A stretch of DNA of 58,450 bases from contig DAIDMV010000001.1 of NCBI GenBank assembly GCA_027448765.1, positions 14,439-72,888 on the forward strand. Direction: 5' to 3'. A model generated the notes under the pieces. It saw only the letters and a program-made list of their open reading frames with translations. It was not told the origin of the DNA and searched no databases. Shown here piece by piece: positions 48,815 to 58,357 of this stretch. Position 1 is the first letter of the stretch; every line of letters begins with the position of its first letter. Made by a program: the position numbers and the translations under genes. Source of the DNA: a bacterium (GTDB taxonomy: Bacteria; Patescibacteriota; Saccharimonadia; Saccharimonadales; UBA4665).

Positions 48815-50623
48815 TTATTGTACTACTTCAGTCGTAGTAACTCTTAGAATTTCTTCAACAGTAGTTTGTCCTCTTAAGGCTTTGATTAATCCATCGATTT
48901 GCATAGGCAGCATGCCGTTATTATTGGCCGTTGATTCAATAACTTCACTAGATGAATTGCTGATAATTAATTTTTGAATATTATTAGAATTAGTTAAAAC
49001 TTCGTAGATGCCAATTCTGCCTTTAAAGCCGGCATGATTACAAAGGTCACAACCATCTGGATTATTATTGAAAAAACGATGTATTTTAGTCTCGCTACTA
49101 CTAAGATCACTGATAGAATATTTTTGATTGCTCTTATCGATGCCGATACCGTCTTTAAGAGCAACTGTTTCTAGTTGATAAATCTTTTTGAGATCATTTT
49201 TTAAATTAAAAATTCCGTTAATTCTTTTTATGTAGCTTTCGTCTGGAGTGAAACTAATCCGACAATTAGGGCACAATTGTCGAACTAGTCGTTGAGCAAC
49301 TACTACTCGTACTGTTGAAGCAATTAAAAATGGTTCCACGCCCATGTCTAGTAGTCTTGGTAAACTAGTGGCTGCATTGTTGGTGTGAAGGGTTGAAAAA
49401 ACTAGGTGACCAGTTAAAGCGGCTTGAACGGCTAAATCAGCGGTTTCATGATCTCTAACTTCGCCTAACATGATAATATTCGGATCTTGTCTTAATAAAG
49501 CTCTCAATCCATTAGCAAAAGTCATGCCAGCTATTGGATTAACTTGAGTCTGATTAACTCCGATTATATGATATTCAATTGGATCTTCTATAGTAGAGAT
49601 ATTTACATCTGGTGTATTAAGACTGCTTAAAACACTAAATAGAGTAGTTGACTTACCGGAACCGGTTGGACCAGTCACCAAAATCAAACCATGAGGTTGA
49701 GTAATGGCACTATTAAATTCAGTTAAAGAATTTCCCCAAAAACCTAATTCGATAAAGTCAGCAGCTTTAGAAGATTCATTTAAAATTCTAATAGCTATTT
49801 TTTCTCCATCTAAAATTGGCAAGGTTGAAATTCTTAGAGCGTAAACTATACCATTAACTTCAACTTTGAAACGTCCATCTTGAGGAACCCGATGTTCATC
49901 AATTTTTAAATTAGCCAATATTTTAATTCGACTGGTGATTGAGCCTAATAATTTGATTGGTAAGCGATTGGCTTCTTTTAAAAGTCCATCGATTCTGTAT
50001 CTGATAACAACCACATTTTCTCTTGGCTCTATGTGAATATCACTAGCTCCAGCTTTGATGCCATATTCAATAATTAGATTAATAGTTTGAGCGATTGGAG
50101 AATCTTCAGCTAGATCATTGCTATCAATTTCTTCTTTGTCTTCATTATTATCCTGTGAAGCAATCACTCTGGTTAATTCATTATTAATGTTGCCTCGATA
50201 TTGATCAAGAGCGTTTTCCAGTAAAGTTGTGGTCGTAATATAGATTCGAATATTATTGTCTAATTGTTTTTGAAGAAAATTAATACTCTGAATATCATCA
50301 GGATCTTCCATGGCAATTAATTTTGTATTGTTTTTATCAACATCAAAAACTATTGCTTTATATTGATTAGCAATTCTTTCTGGTAATAAATTTAAAGTAT
50401 CGGGTTTAATACTTTTAGTATTTAATTCGATATACGGAATATCAATTTCGTTAGCATAAAGTTTTGTGAGGTCTTTTTCTGAAATTATATTATTATTGAC
50501 CACTAGATCTTGTAGGGGTTTTTTAGTAGTTTTTTCTTGTTCTTTTAGGTTTTTTAATTTTTCATCATCAAGAAAGTTATTGCTCAATAACAATTTTTCC
50601 ACCAATGAATCAGGTATACGCAT
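48815..50623 (-). CDS. pilB: Type IV pilus assembly ATPase PilB
   Basis: 602 residues from ATG 50623, preceded by TATTAT at 6 nt (leaderless). An N-terminal MshEN domain (IPDSLVEKLLLSNNFLDDEKL) precedes the motor. Walker A is GPTGSGKSTTLF, the Asp box is STIEDPIEY, Walker B is PNIIMLGEVRDHETADLAVQAALTGH, and the zinc site is a CPNC/CDLC tetracysteine. It powers pilus extension. No PilT retraction ATPase is encoded next to it in this window. Confidence 0.96.
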   Translation of the reverse strand: MRIPDSLVEKLLLSNNFLDDEKLKNLKEQEKTTKKPLQDLVVNNNIISEKDLTKLYANEIDIPYIELNTKSIKPDTLNLLPERIANQYKAIVFDVDKNNTKLIAMEDPDDIQSINFLQKQLDNNIRIYITTTTLLENALDQYRGNINNELTRVIASQDNNEDKEEIDSNDLAEDSPIAQTINLIIEYGIKAGASDIHIEPRENVVVIRYRIDGLLKEANRLPIKLLGSITSRIKILANLKIDEHRVPQDGRFKVEVNGIVYALRISTLPILDGEKIAIRILNESSKAADFIELGFWGNSLTEFNSAITQPHGLILVTGPTGSGKSTTLFSVLSSLNTPDVNISTIEDPIEYHIIGVNQTQVNPIAGMTFANGLRALLRQDPNIIMLGEVRDHETADLAVQAALTGHLVFSTLHTNNAATSLPRLLDMGVEPFLIASTVRVVVAQRLVRQLCPNCRISFTPDESYIKRINGIFNLKNDLKKIYQLETVALKDGIGIDKSNQKYSISDLSSSETKIHRFFNNNPDGCDLCNHAGFKGRIGIYEVLTNSNNIQKLIISNSSSEVIESTANNNGMLPMQIDGLIKALRGQTTVEEILRVTTTEVVQ

Positions 50624-50701
50624 ACCACAATAATACCAAAATTGCTTATGCTTACGCAATTGATTATACTTGAATTAATTATAATTTAAAAAGGTAATAG
50701 G

Positions 50702-52135
50702 ATGGATAGTAATTCTAACAATAATCAAGAAACTAACCAACAACCTATAACACCACAACCAAATCCAGGTCAACCAGTAAACCCTTTTCAACCAAATGAT
50801 AACTCTAATATAACTAACAATAATCAAGAAACTAACCAACAACCTATTATAACACCACAACCAAATCCAGACCAACCAGTCAACCCTTCGGGTGATTTTG
50901 TTTCCAATAATTCATACAATCAACCTACTAAAAGTAGTCGAAAATTTAAAATTATAATTTTAATTATTGTGTTGATTGTAATTATCCTGGGTGCTTTTTT
51001 GGCTTATAAATATTTATTAAAAAAGAACGATAATAGCTTGTCTAATTTAAATTCAAGTAATTCGGCTAGTTCTGGTACATATTCAGGTACTGGCGTTAGG
51101 ATTGGACAGGCTAATTTTTTATCTCAGCCAAAATTATTGTCATATCAACCAATTTATAAAAACGCTTGTAAAACGATGCCAAAGAACAACACTCTTCCTA
51201 ATTGCAATATATTTTATTTTTACCAAGTTGGCACAACTACCAGTAATAAGCCAATTATTGTAGCGGTTGATTTTAACTCACAAATGGCAGGTTCGAGTGA
51301 TGGGTATTTCTACGCTGTTTTTATCAAAGAATCGACAACACAATACGAATTAATTAAGCAGTATAATTTAAAAAATTACCCAAACTATAGTGAGTTAAGC
51401 AGTAACTCTAGTAGTTCGACTCCACAAAATGAATTAACCTCATCTGTGACAGTTAATTTGAGTAATTCAATCGCTAATTCATTAAATTTTCCAAGCACAG
51501 TTAATTTAACTAATAGTACTACACTAACGAAAGATAATTCTGTGGTTGGGGGTAATTGGTTTATTAAAAATTTAGCTGGTATATTAATTGGTTTTGGAGA
51601 TTTGAACCCTGTAAATATTAGTCACTTGAGTTTAATTGGCCAGCACGGAAATTACAGTTACTTTGATTATTCTAGTAACTTAGTCTCATCTCTTAACGAT
51701 AATGCAATTTTTGGTACATTACAAAATGATTTTGCTGGTTTATATCAATTAAAACAACCAATTGCCAATAATTCGACTCCATCGATTATTTGGAACAATG
51801 GTCAAATAAATAACAATAAATATGTTGATACTTTTTCGAGTTGTTCTTTAAACGGTAAAGGATATGTAACAGTCAAGGGTGTAAATAGTAGTGACTTAAC
51901 TGCCGTTGGAAAATTAAATAATCAAAAAGTTTATCAGCTAGCAACCAGTAATCCAGTTTTTCAGGAATACTATAAGACTAATTTTCCGTCGACTACAACA
52001 CCTTATTCTCATGGTTCGGCTAAATTAAGCCTCCAACAATACGAAAATCAATATGGAGTAATATTGATGAAAAATTCACTCAATCAATATGTAGTTTATC
52101 AATTAGCTAGTTTTGCCGCCGGAACAGCTTGTTAG
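50702..52135 (+). CDS. Membrane-anchored surface protein with N-terminal N/Q/P repeats
   Basis: 477 residues. Two copies of NNNQETNQQPITPQPNPxQP (second with one extra I) form a disordered cytoplasmic segment, followed by a helix (FKIIILIIVLIVIILGAFLAYKYLL) and about 370 outer residues with Ser/Asn-rich linkers and cysteines (NACKTMPKNNTLPNCNIF, SSCSLNGKGY, final GTAC). I see no enzymatic motif. It diverges from pilB across 78 nt, so it may belong to the pilus or surface functions. Confidence 0.65.
   Translation: MDSNSNNNQETNQQPITPQPNPGQPVNPFQPNDNSNITNNNQETNQQPIITPQPNPDQPVNPSGDFVSNNSYNQPTKSSRKFKIIILIIVLIVIILGAFLAYKYLLKKNDNSLSNLNSSNSASSGTYSGTGVRIGQANFLSQPKLLSYQPIYKNACKTMPKNNTLPNCNIFYFYQVGTTTSNKPIIVAVDFNSQMAGSSDGYFYAVFIKESTTQYELIKQYNLKNYPNYSELSSNSSSSTPQNELTSSVTVNLSNSIANSLNFPSTVNLTNSTTLTKDNSVVGGNWFIKNLAGILIGFGDLNPVNISHLSLIGQHGNYSYFDYSSNLVSSLNDNAIFGTLQNDFAGLYQLKQPIANNSTPSIIWNNGQINNNKYVDTFSSCSLNGKGYVTVKGVNSSDLTAVGKLNNQKVYQLATSNPVFQEYYKTNFPSTTTPYSHGSAKLSLQQYENQYGVILMKNSLNQYVVYQLASFAAGTAC
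50715..50886 (+). repeat. Direct repeat within the surface-protein gene
   Basis: Copies at 50715-50784 and 50814-50886 are almost identical at the nucleotide level apart from a 3-nt insertion (one extra isoleucine codon) and a few substitutions. The period is about 99 nt. Recent duplication of a coding linker. Confidence 0.8.
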
Positions 52136-52211
52136 TTTATATTTATCTTTTTAATGCTAAACTATTACTATAAAAGGTGGATAATATTAACCGTAAAATA
52201 AGGTAATTGTC

Positions 52212-53231
52212 ATGAAAAAAGATAGCGATGTAAAAAATAATCAGACTGAGCAAAAATCAAAAGCTTTGAATGTGGCTCTTGAATCGATTGAAAAACAGTT
52301 TGGTAAAGGTTCTATTATGAAGCTAGGTGACTTTTCGTCTAAAATGGTTGAATCTATTTCGACAGGTAGTTTGTCGTTAGATTTGGCGTTAGGTGGTGGT
52401 TTACCAAAAGGTAGAATTGTTGAGATTTATGGACCAGAGAGTTCCGGTAAAACAACCTTAACTCTTCATGCGATTGCAGAAGTTCAAAAAAAAGGCGGTA
52501 TTGCAGCCTTTATTGATGCAGAACATGCTTTAGATCCAAGTTACGCTAAAAGAATCGGTGTTGATACAGATAATTTGTTACTTTCTCAACCAGATAGTGG
52601 CGAACAAGCTTTAGAGATCGTCGAAACTCTTGTTAGATCAAACGCTGTCGATATTATAGTAATTGATTCGGTGGCTGCTTTGGTGCCTAGAGCCGAAATA
52701 GAAGGTGAAATGGGTGATAGCCACATGGGATTACAGGCTCGATTAATGAGTCAAGCTTTAAGAAAATTAACTGGTATTATTAGTCGATCAAACGTAACAG
52801 TTGTTTTTATTAATCAAATTAGAATGAAAATTGGAGTTATGTTTGGAAATCCAGAAACAACTACTGGTGGTAATGCTCTTAAGTTTTATGCTAGCGTCCG
52901 GATGGATATTCGTCGAACGGGACAAATTAAGTTAGGCGACAGTATTATCGGTAACCGTACAAAGGTCAAGGTAGTCAAAAATAAAGTTGCACCGCCATTT
53001 CGAGAAGCTGAATTCGATATTATGTATAATCAGGGAATTTCTAAAACCGCTGATTTATTAGATTTGGCAATAAATCATAGTATTATTGATAAGGCAGGTG
53101 CTTGGTTCTCTTATCAGGAAAATAAAATTGGTCAAGGTCGTGAAGCGGTTAAAAATTACTTGGCTGAAAATCCTAAAATTATGGATGAAATTACTGAGAA
53201 AGTTTTGTTGGCTGAATCTAAAAAAACTTAA
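52212..53231 (+). CDS. recA: Recombinase RecA
   Basis: 339 residues. Walker A is GPESSGKTT from residue 74, Walker B is [13 protein letters not shown], and L1/L2 regions are [25 protein letters not shown] and [30 protein letters not shown]. No intein is present. It carries out strand exchange and SOS activation and, here, probably natural transformation together with the pili. TAAGG upstream is a weak ribosome site. recX follows 5 nt downstream. Confidence 0.99.
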   Translation: MKKDSDVKNNQTEQKSKALNVALESIEKQFGKGSIMKLGDFSSKMVESISTGSLSLDLALGGGLPKGRIVEIYGPESSGKTTLTLHAIAEVQKKGGIAAFIDAEHALDPSYAKRIGVDTDNLLLSQPDSGEQALEIVETLVRSNAVDIIVIDSVAALVPRAEIEGEMGDSHMGLQARLMSQALRKLTGIISRSNVTVVFINQIRMKIGVMFGNPETTTGGNALKFYASVRMDIRRTGQIKLGDSIIGNRTKVKVVKNKVAPPFREAEFDIMYNQGISKTADLLDLAINHSIIDKAGAWFSYQENKIGQGREAVKNYLAENPKIMDEITEKVLLAESKKT

Positions 53232-53236
53232 AGTTA

Positions 53237-53821
53237 ATGAAAATTATCCAAATTAAACAAATTGGTCAATTATTCCAAGTTGTGTTTGACGATGGTCAAA
53301 AGTTTTTAGTTAGTGCATCCTTAGTGCTTGATTATGGATTAACAGTTAATAAGTTATTTGAGCAGGACATATTTTCAGAATTTGAAATAGCAGCTTTAAT
53401 AGATAAGAATTATTTAAGTTGTTTGAATCTAATCAATTATCGACAAAGAACAACTAAAGAAATTAAAACTTATTTAGCTAAATTTAATTTGGATCAATCT
53501 ATTATTGAGTCTATTGTTAAAAAATTAAATCAAAATAATTTTTTAAACGACAATCGCTTTATCGAAGCTTTTATTAATGATAGTTTAAATTTAAATTTAC
53601 GATCAATTAAAATGATCCGGTTTAATTTACTAAAAAAAGGTTTTAAAAAAGCCGATATTGATGCAATTTTAGTTAATTATAGCGATGAAGAAGTTTTAAA
53701 AAAGTTAATCCTAAAAAAACAAAAAATTAGTAGTTATAAAAATTCTCAAAAATTGATTAACTATTTAATTAATCAAGGTTTTGATTATCAGCAAATAAAA
53801 TCAGCCTTAACTAATCAATAA
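53237..53821 (+). CDS. recX: RecX regulator of RecA
   Basis: 194 residues, built of repeated three-helix units. The RecX core is seen in CLNLINYRQRTTKEIKTYLAKF and IIESIVKKLNQNNFLNDNRFIEAFINDSLN, with a repeat in LINYLINQGFDYQQIKSALTN. RecX limits RecA filament growth, and the recA-recX order is widespread. The stop overlaps the convergent PRC-barrel gene by 11 nt. Confidence 0.9.
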   Translation: MKIIQIKQIGQLFQVVFDDGQKFLVSASLVLDYGLTVNKLFEQDIFSEFEIAALIDKNYLSCLNLINYRQRTTKEIKTYLAKFNLDQSIIESIVKKLNQNNFLNDNRFIEAFINDSLNLNLRSIKMIRFNLLKKGFKKADIDAILVNYSDEEVLKKLILKKQKISSYKNSQKLINYLINQGFDYQQIKSALTNQ

Positions 53822-54329
53822 TTGGTAGCGGCAATCCTGATTTAATTTTTTGATCTAAATCTTCTATGATTATTTTTCGGTCATTTAACTCAATAATTTG
53901 TGAACGATGAATTTTTAAATTAGAGCCACGAAAATTTCGATATATCGATGGAGTAACTTCTAAATTATTAACATACATTGACGCAAGATTAATTGTAAAA
54001 TCTGTAACTCTACCAATTTTTTTACGACTAATGGTTTCGACTGATTTATTAATGAGATTATAGTTAATATTAATAATGTTTTGAAGTCTAATTAAATCGT
54101 TTGGGTCGCTAAGATTTGATTCATCGTTAATCATTAGATAATTAAAATTGATCTCACGAATATCTTGATCTAGTATAATCTTAAGTTGACGATTTCTAGT
54201 TAAGCAGTAAAAAGCTGGTAAAGTAAGATTATCTGGATTGATAAGGGGTTTAGTGATGGTTGCGATTATTTCACCATCTTTCAACGAGATAATAGGCTTT
54301 TGATTAATGCTTGAATCTAAAACTAACAT
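53811..54329 (-). CDS. PRC-barrel domain protein
   Basis: 172 residues. The first beta-barrel reads LVLDSSINQKPIISLKDGEIIATITKPLIN, and a second barrel region reads LINKSVETISRKKIGRVTDFTINLASMYVNNLEV (the G-x-V-x-D-x-x-I signature). PRC-barrels occur in RimM and in proteins tied to RNA processing or photosynthesis; this one has two copies and no added domain. Function uncertain. Between recX and tsaE, transcribed opposite to both. Confidence 0.78.
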   Translation of the reverse strand: MLVLDSSINQKPIISLKDGEIIATITKPLINPDNLTLPAFYCLTRNRQLKIILDQDIREINFNYLMINDESNLSDPNDLIRLQNIININYNLINKSVETISRKKIGRVTDFTINLASMYVNNLEVTPSIYRNFRGSNLKIHRSQIIELNDRKIIIEDLDQKIKSGLPLPIID

Positions 54330-54381
54330 ATTCTAATTATAAATCATTGGTATCAAACTAATAAATGTTTACAATATAGAG

Positions 54382-54843
54382 ATGGATGTATGTCTCAAAG
54401 AAATTAAATCGGATAATTTAAAAAAAACTCAACAAATTGGTTCTAAGCTTGGACACAATTTGAAAGGCGGAGAAGTTATAGTCTTGAACGGTGACCTAGG
54501 TAGTGGTAAAACTACTTTAACGGCTAGCATAGCCAAAGGAGCAGGTAGTTTAGACCAGGTTAATTCACCTAGTTTTTTAGTGAAAAATCAATATAGTTGT
54601 CCACGATTTATTATTCATCATTTTGATTTTTTTCGGTTAAATGATCCTGGTTTAATGAAAAATGAATTAATTGAAATTATTAATAACGGTCAAGATGTTA
54701 TAGTTATAGAGTGGGCTCAAATTATTAAAGATTTAATGATTAAAGATTATTTAACGATAGATTTTAAAATTGAAGATTATGATAGTCGAAAGCTAAGTTT
54801 TCGATGTAGTCCAAATTTAAAATATTTAATAAATTTAATATGA
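54382..54843 (+). CDS. tsaE: tRNA t6A modification ATPase TsaE
   Basis: 153 residues. P-loop NGDLGSGKTTLTASIAKG (about 36-53), switch region SPSFLVKNQYSC, HHFDFFRL and VIEWAQ match TsaE (YjeE). It is needed with TsaB, TsaC and TsaD to make t6A37 in ANN-reading tRNAs. TACAAT lies 6 nt before the start. It overlaps tsaB by 4 nt. TsaC and TsaD are not in this window. Confidence 0.93.
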   Translation: MDVCLKEIKSDNLKKTQQIGSKLGHNLKGGEVIVLNGDLGSGKTTLTASIAKGAGSLDQVNSPSFLVKNQYSCPRFIIHHFDFFRLNDPGLMKNELIEIINNGQDVIVIEWAQIIKDLMIKDYLTIDFKIEDYDSRKLSFRCSPNLKYLINLI

Positions 54844-55241
54844 TTATTTTAGCGCTTAAAACTGATCAAAATATTTCTTGGCTATTTTTATATGATAAAA
54901 ATAAAATGATCGATAATTATCAGTGGTTAAGTGAGCATAGATTAGCTTTAGAATTAAATCAAAAAATAAAAAATTTTTTAAATAAAAATAAAAAAAAATT
55001 AATTGATTTGGATGGTTTAGTAGTTTATAGGGGTCCAGGTTCTTTTACTGGTTTAAGGATTGGTATTAGTTTAATGAATGCTATTAGTTATGGTCTCAAT
55101 ATTCCAATTGTAGGTACATCATCAATCAATAATGATAGTTGGATTAATGAGGGTATTAATCGATTATTAGGTCAAGATAACGATAAAATCGTTCATCCAA
55201 TTTATGACCAACCAATTAAAATTACTCAACCTAGAAAATAA
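54840..55241 (+). CDS. tsaB: TsaB, short form (N-terminal domain)
   Basis: 133 residues against about 220-230 in E. coli. It shows the family core: IILALKTDQNISWLFLYDKN, then DLDGLVVYRGPGSFTGLRIGISLMNAISYGL (the GPGSFTGLRIG motif), and PIVGTSSINN. The C-terminal domain is missing and the end (DQPIKITQPRK) is polar. It is the scaffold subunit for TsaD. Overlap with tsaE argues for a functional pair rather than decay. Confidence 0.88.
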   Translation: MIILALKTDQNISWLFLYDKNKMIDNYQWLSEHRLALELNQKIKNFLNKNKKKLIDLDGLVVYRGPGSFTGLRIGISLMNAISYGLNIPIVGTSSINNDSWINEGINRLLGQDNDKIVHPIYDQPIKITQPRK

Positions 55242-55380
55242 GTTTGAGTTGACGATTTTTAATCACAAATGTATAGTTTTTATTAGAGAAATTCAATAAA
55301 ATTGGTGATTTTCTTAAATTAATTAAATATTTGATAGTCTAAATAAATTTTTTTATTTTTGATTTTAAGAAGGGGTATAT

Positions 55381-56889
55381 ATGATTGAAGGCATTTTGAC
55401 AGTGGCTGGTTTAGTCATTGGTTTTTTTGGTAATCAGTTAATTACAAAAAAGCGAATTAAATCAAATGAAGATTTAGCTAAAAATGAAGTAGATAAAGCT
55501 AAAAAAGAAGCCGATAAAATAATTAGCAAGGCTCATCAGGACAGTATAAAATTATTAGAAGATTCTAAGGAAGAAGATCAAAAAAGACGGATTGAATCAC
55601 AAAAACTTGAAAAAAGATTAATCGATAGACAAGAGAATTTAGATAAAAAACTTGAAGAGTTAGATCAAAGACAGGAAAGTATTCGGAAAAACGAAGATGA
55701 GATTGAAAAACTTAAAAATGAAATTAGAGATATTCGCTTAAAACAACAAGAAAAACTTGAAAAAATTTCTAAATTATCTAAAACTGATGCTGCCCAAAAA
55801 TTAATGGAAATGACGGAAAAAGACATTAGAAATGATTTAGTTGGCCTAGTTAATAAATTACAGAATGAGGCTAAAGAGTTAGCTGAAGAAAATTCAGCCT
55901 TAATTATTACGACGGCTATGGAGAGAATGTCCAGTGAAGTTACTGCCGAAAGAACGATTACGTCACTTAAACTTGAAGATGAAGAAATGAAAGGACGAAT
56001 TATCGGCAAGGAAGGCCGTAATATCCAAGCTCTTCAAAAAGCAACGGGTGTGGATATTTTAGTTGATGATACACCTGGTTATATTGTTTTAAGTAGTTTT
56101 GACCCCATTAGAAGAGAAGTTGCTCGTCAATCTCTGGAAATGTTAATTAAAGATGGTAGAATTCATCCTGGACGAATCGAAGAAGTTGTAGCAAAAGCTC
56201 AGGCTAATTTAGACAAAGAAATAGCCAGAGCTGGTGAAGATGCAGCTCGTGAAGTAGGAGTTGTTGGTATTCCAAAAGAAGTCATTCGATTATTGGGTGA
56301 ATTAAAATATAGAACTAGTTATGGTCAAAATGTTTTAAAGCATTCTGTTGAAATGGCTCATATTGCGGGCATGATTGCCGAGGAATTAGGTGCTGATGTT
56401 AAAATTGCTAAATATTCTGCTTTGGTCCACGATTTGGGTAAAGCTTTAACTCATAAAATGGAAGGCAAGCACCATCACATTAGTGGTGAAATGTTAAGAA
56501 AATACGGTGCTCCAGAAGCTGTAGCTCAAGCGGCCGAACAGCATCATGACGATGTTGAAGCTACTTCAGTCGAAGCTTTAATTATTAGAGTTGTTGATGC
56601 TATTAGTGCTTCTAGGCCTGGTGCAAGAAATATATCAGCTGAAAATTTTGGTGAAAGAATGCGAGATTTAGAAAATGTTGCTAATAGTTTTAAAGGTATT
56701 GAAAAAACCTATGCCATTAGTGCTGGAAGAGAAATTAGAGTTTTTGTAAAACCTGAAAGTATTGATGATTTATCAGCTATTAAGTTAGCTAGGGATATTG
56801 CTGTTAAAATTGAATCCACTATGCAATATCCGGGAACAATTAAGGTTAATGTCATTAGAGAAACTAGAGCCATTGAGTTTGCTAAATAA
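55381..56889 (+). CDS. rny: Ribonuclease Y
   Basis: 502 residues. One N-terminal membrane helix (LTVAGLVIGFFGNQLI), a long coiled coil of charged residues (about 25-150), a KH domain (MKGRIIGKEGRNIQALQKATGVDILVDDTPG) and an HD domain (LKHSVEMAHIAGMIAEELG, VHDLGKAL, HHHISGEML). It is the main membrane-bound mRNA endonuclease. YmdB follows 7 nt after the stop, the usual rny-ymdB order. Confidence 0.98.
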   Translation: MIEGILTVAGLVIGFFGNQLITKKRIKSNEDLAKNEVDKAKKEADKIISKAHQDSIKLLEDSKEEDQKRRIESQKLEKRLIDRQENLDKKLEELDQRQESIRKNEDEIEKLKNEIRDIRLKQQEKLEKISKLSKTDAAQKLMEMTEKDIRNDLVGLVNKLQNEAKELAEENSALIITTAMERMSSEVTAERTITSLKLEDEEMKGRIIGKEGRNIQALQKATGVDILVDDTPGYIVLSSFDPIRREVARQSLEMLIKDGRIHPGRIEEVVAKAQANLDKEIARAGEDAAREVGVVGIPKEVIRLLGELKYRTSYGQNVLKHSVEMAHIAGMIAEELGADVKIAKYSALVHDLGKALTHKMEGKHHHISGEMLRKYGAPEAVAQAAEQHHDDVEATSVEALIIRVVDAISASRPGARNISAENFGERMRDLENVANSFKGIEKTYAISAGREIRVFVKPESIDDLSAIKLARDIAVKIESTMQYPGTIKVNVIRETRAIEFAK

Positions 56890-56895
56890 TTATCG

Positions 56896-57684
56896 ATGAA
56901 TATATTGTATATTGGCGACATAATGGGTCCGTTTGGCGTACAAGTCGTTGAAAATAATTTAGTCACTATTAAAAAAAAATATCAAATTGATGTTATTTTA
57001 GCTCAAGCAGAGAATGTGACTTTGGGTAAGGGGATTTCAATTAAGGATTTTTATAAATTAAAATCTCTTGGAATCGACGGATTCACAGCAGGTAACCACA
57101 TATATCATTATAAAGAAATAAATTCATTAATAGAAAGTAATAATCATATGATTGTTGGTTTAGCAAATTATGGATTTCAGAAAAGATATAAAATTTTAGT
57201 TACACCTTTAGGTAATATATTATTTTTTAGTTTATTAGGTCAAATTGTTGGTAAGGACGCTGGCATAATAACCGATAATCCTTTAAAAATAGCTGACGAA
57301 ATATTAACATTAGTTAAGAATGACCGTTCTATTAAGGCTATAATAGTTAATTTTCACGGAGATTATAGTAGTGAAAAAGTTATGATTGGTCATTATCTTG
57401 ATGGACGAGTTCAGGCCGTTATAGGTGATCATTGGCATGTTCCGACAAACGACGCTAGAATATTGCCGGGTGGCACTGCTCACATAACTGATGTTGGTAT
57501 GTGTGGAGCTCTTAATTCATCACTTGGAGTAAAATCAAATATAATCATTAATCGTTGGCTAACCGGTCAAAAAACAAAAAACATATTAGAGAACGATGGA
57601 AAATGGCAATTTAATGCTGTTAATATTAGTTTGGATACTGATTATAAAGTTAAGTATATAGAAACTATTAATTTGAGGGGATAA
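56896..57684 (+). CDS. ymdB: YmdB-family metallophosphodiesterase
   Basis: 262 residues. NILYIGDIMGPFGVQVVE (metal Asp), QAENVTLGKGIS (Glu/Asn), TAGNHIYHYKE, VNFHGDYSSEK and GDHWHVPTNDARILPGGTAHITDVGM follow the YmdB pattern. The family hydrolyses 2',3'-cyclic nucleotides. In Bacillus it affects biofilm and RNA turnover with RNase Y, with which it is cotranscribed here. GDHWH replaces the more usual GTHTH; the metal histidine is kept. Confidence 0.92.
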   Translation: MNILYIGDIMGPFGVQVVENNLVTIKKKYQIDVILAQAENVTLGKGISIKDFYKLKSLGIDGFTAGNHIYHYKEINSLIESNNHMIVGLANYGFQKRYKILVTPLGNILFFSLLGQIVGKDAGIITDNPLKIADEILTLVKNDRSIKAIIVNFHGDYSSEKVMIGHYLDGRVQAVIGDHWHVPTNDARILPGGTAHITDVGMCGALNSSLGVKSNIIINRWLTGQKTKNILENDGKWQFNAVNISLDTDYKVKYIETINLRG

Positions 57685-57733
57685 ATTAATAGTAATTTGA
57701 ATAAAATTTAGCTATAATTGAAAAATATCATTA

Positions 57734-57811
57734 CGGGATGTGGCGCAGTTTGGCTAGCGCGCACGGTTTGGGACCGTGAGGCCGGAGGTTCAAATCCTCT
57801 CATCCCGACCA
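57734..57811 (+). tRNA. tRNA-Pro (UGG)
   Basis: 78 nt with encoded CCA. Acceptor CGGGATG/CATCCCG, anticodon loop TTTGGGA giving UGG, T arm GGAGG-TTCAAAT-CCTCT. C1:G72 and A73 are usual for tRNA-Pro. TATAAT (57713-57718 area, GCTATAATTG) lies upstream. Confidence 0.94.
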
Positions 57812-57917
57812 AAGCTAATTAAGCCTTAACCATGTATATGAAGTTATAAAATTACTGATCACGATACTTGTTAGTTTAATTAAATTATTGAGTAAATCGC
57901 GTGGATTACACCTTAGT

Positions 57918-58283
57918 TTATTTTTTAGGAATTGGGACGCCATTTTTAGAACCAGCAGGCAAATAGATTGTTTCACCCGGATATAACATACCATTTTGAT
58001 TTTTTGGAATTTGGTTATCGATTTGTTGAATTTGTTGAGCCATTAGACTAGGATTATTGGCTACGGTATTATTTTCGTGACTAGCAATTGACCAGGCTGT
58101 TTGGCCTGATCGAACAGTAGTTTGTTCAGTGTTCTTGGGTGTTGGTTCATGACTGGATAAAGCATTTTCCACAAGCACCACTCCACCGATCGCTATACAA
58201 ATAACACCGATCCAACGTTGAACATAATGTTTTTGTCGTCTTTTTTCGGAATTTAGTAATGGCATTTTATCTATAAAATTCAT
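57918..58283 (-). CDS. Membrane-anchored LysM-domain protein
   Basis: 121 residues. A basic N-terminus is followed by a membrane helix (WIGVICIAIGGVVLVENAL) and an outer LysM domain (TVRSGQTAWSIASHENNTVANNP and GMLYPGETIYLPAG). LysM domains bind peptidoglycan, so it probably tethers something to the wall; there is no enzyme domain. TATAAT lies 6 nt before the start on the minus strand, so the message is likely leaderless. Confidence 0.88.
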   Translation of the reverse strand: MNFIDKMPLLNSEKRRQKHYVQRWIGVICIAIGGVVLVENALSSHEPTPKNTEQTTVRSGQTAWSIASHENNTVANNPSLMAQQIQQIDNQIPKNQNGMLYPGETIYLPAGSKNGVPIPKK

Positions 58284-58357
58284 TCTTTTATTATAACATA
58301 ATATATTAAAAAATCAATAATTCCGTAATATCTCACCACCTTTGCAACATATAAAGC

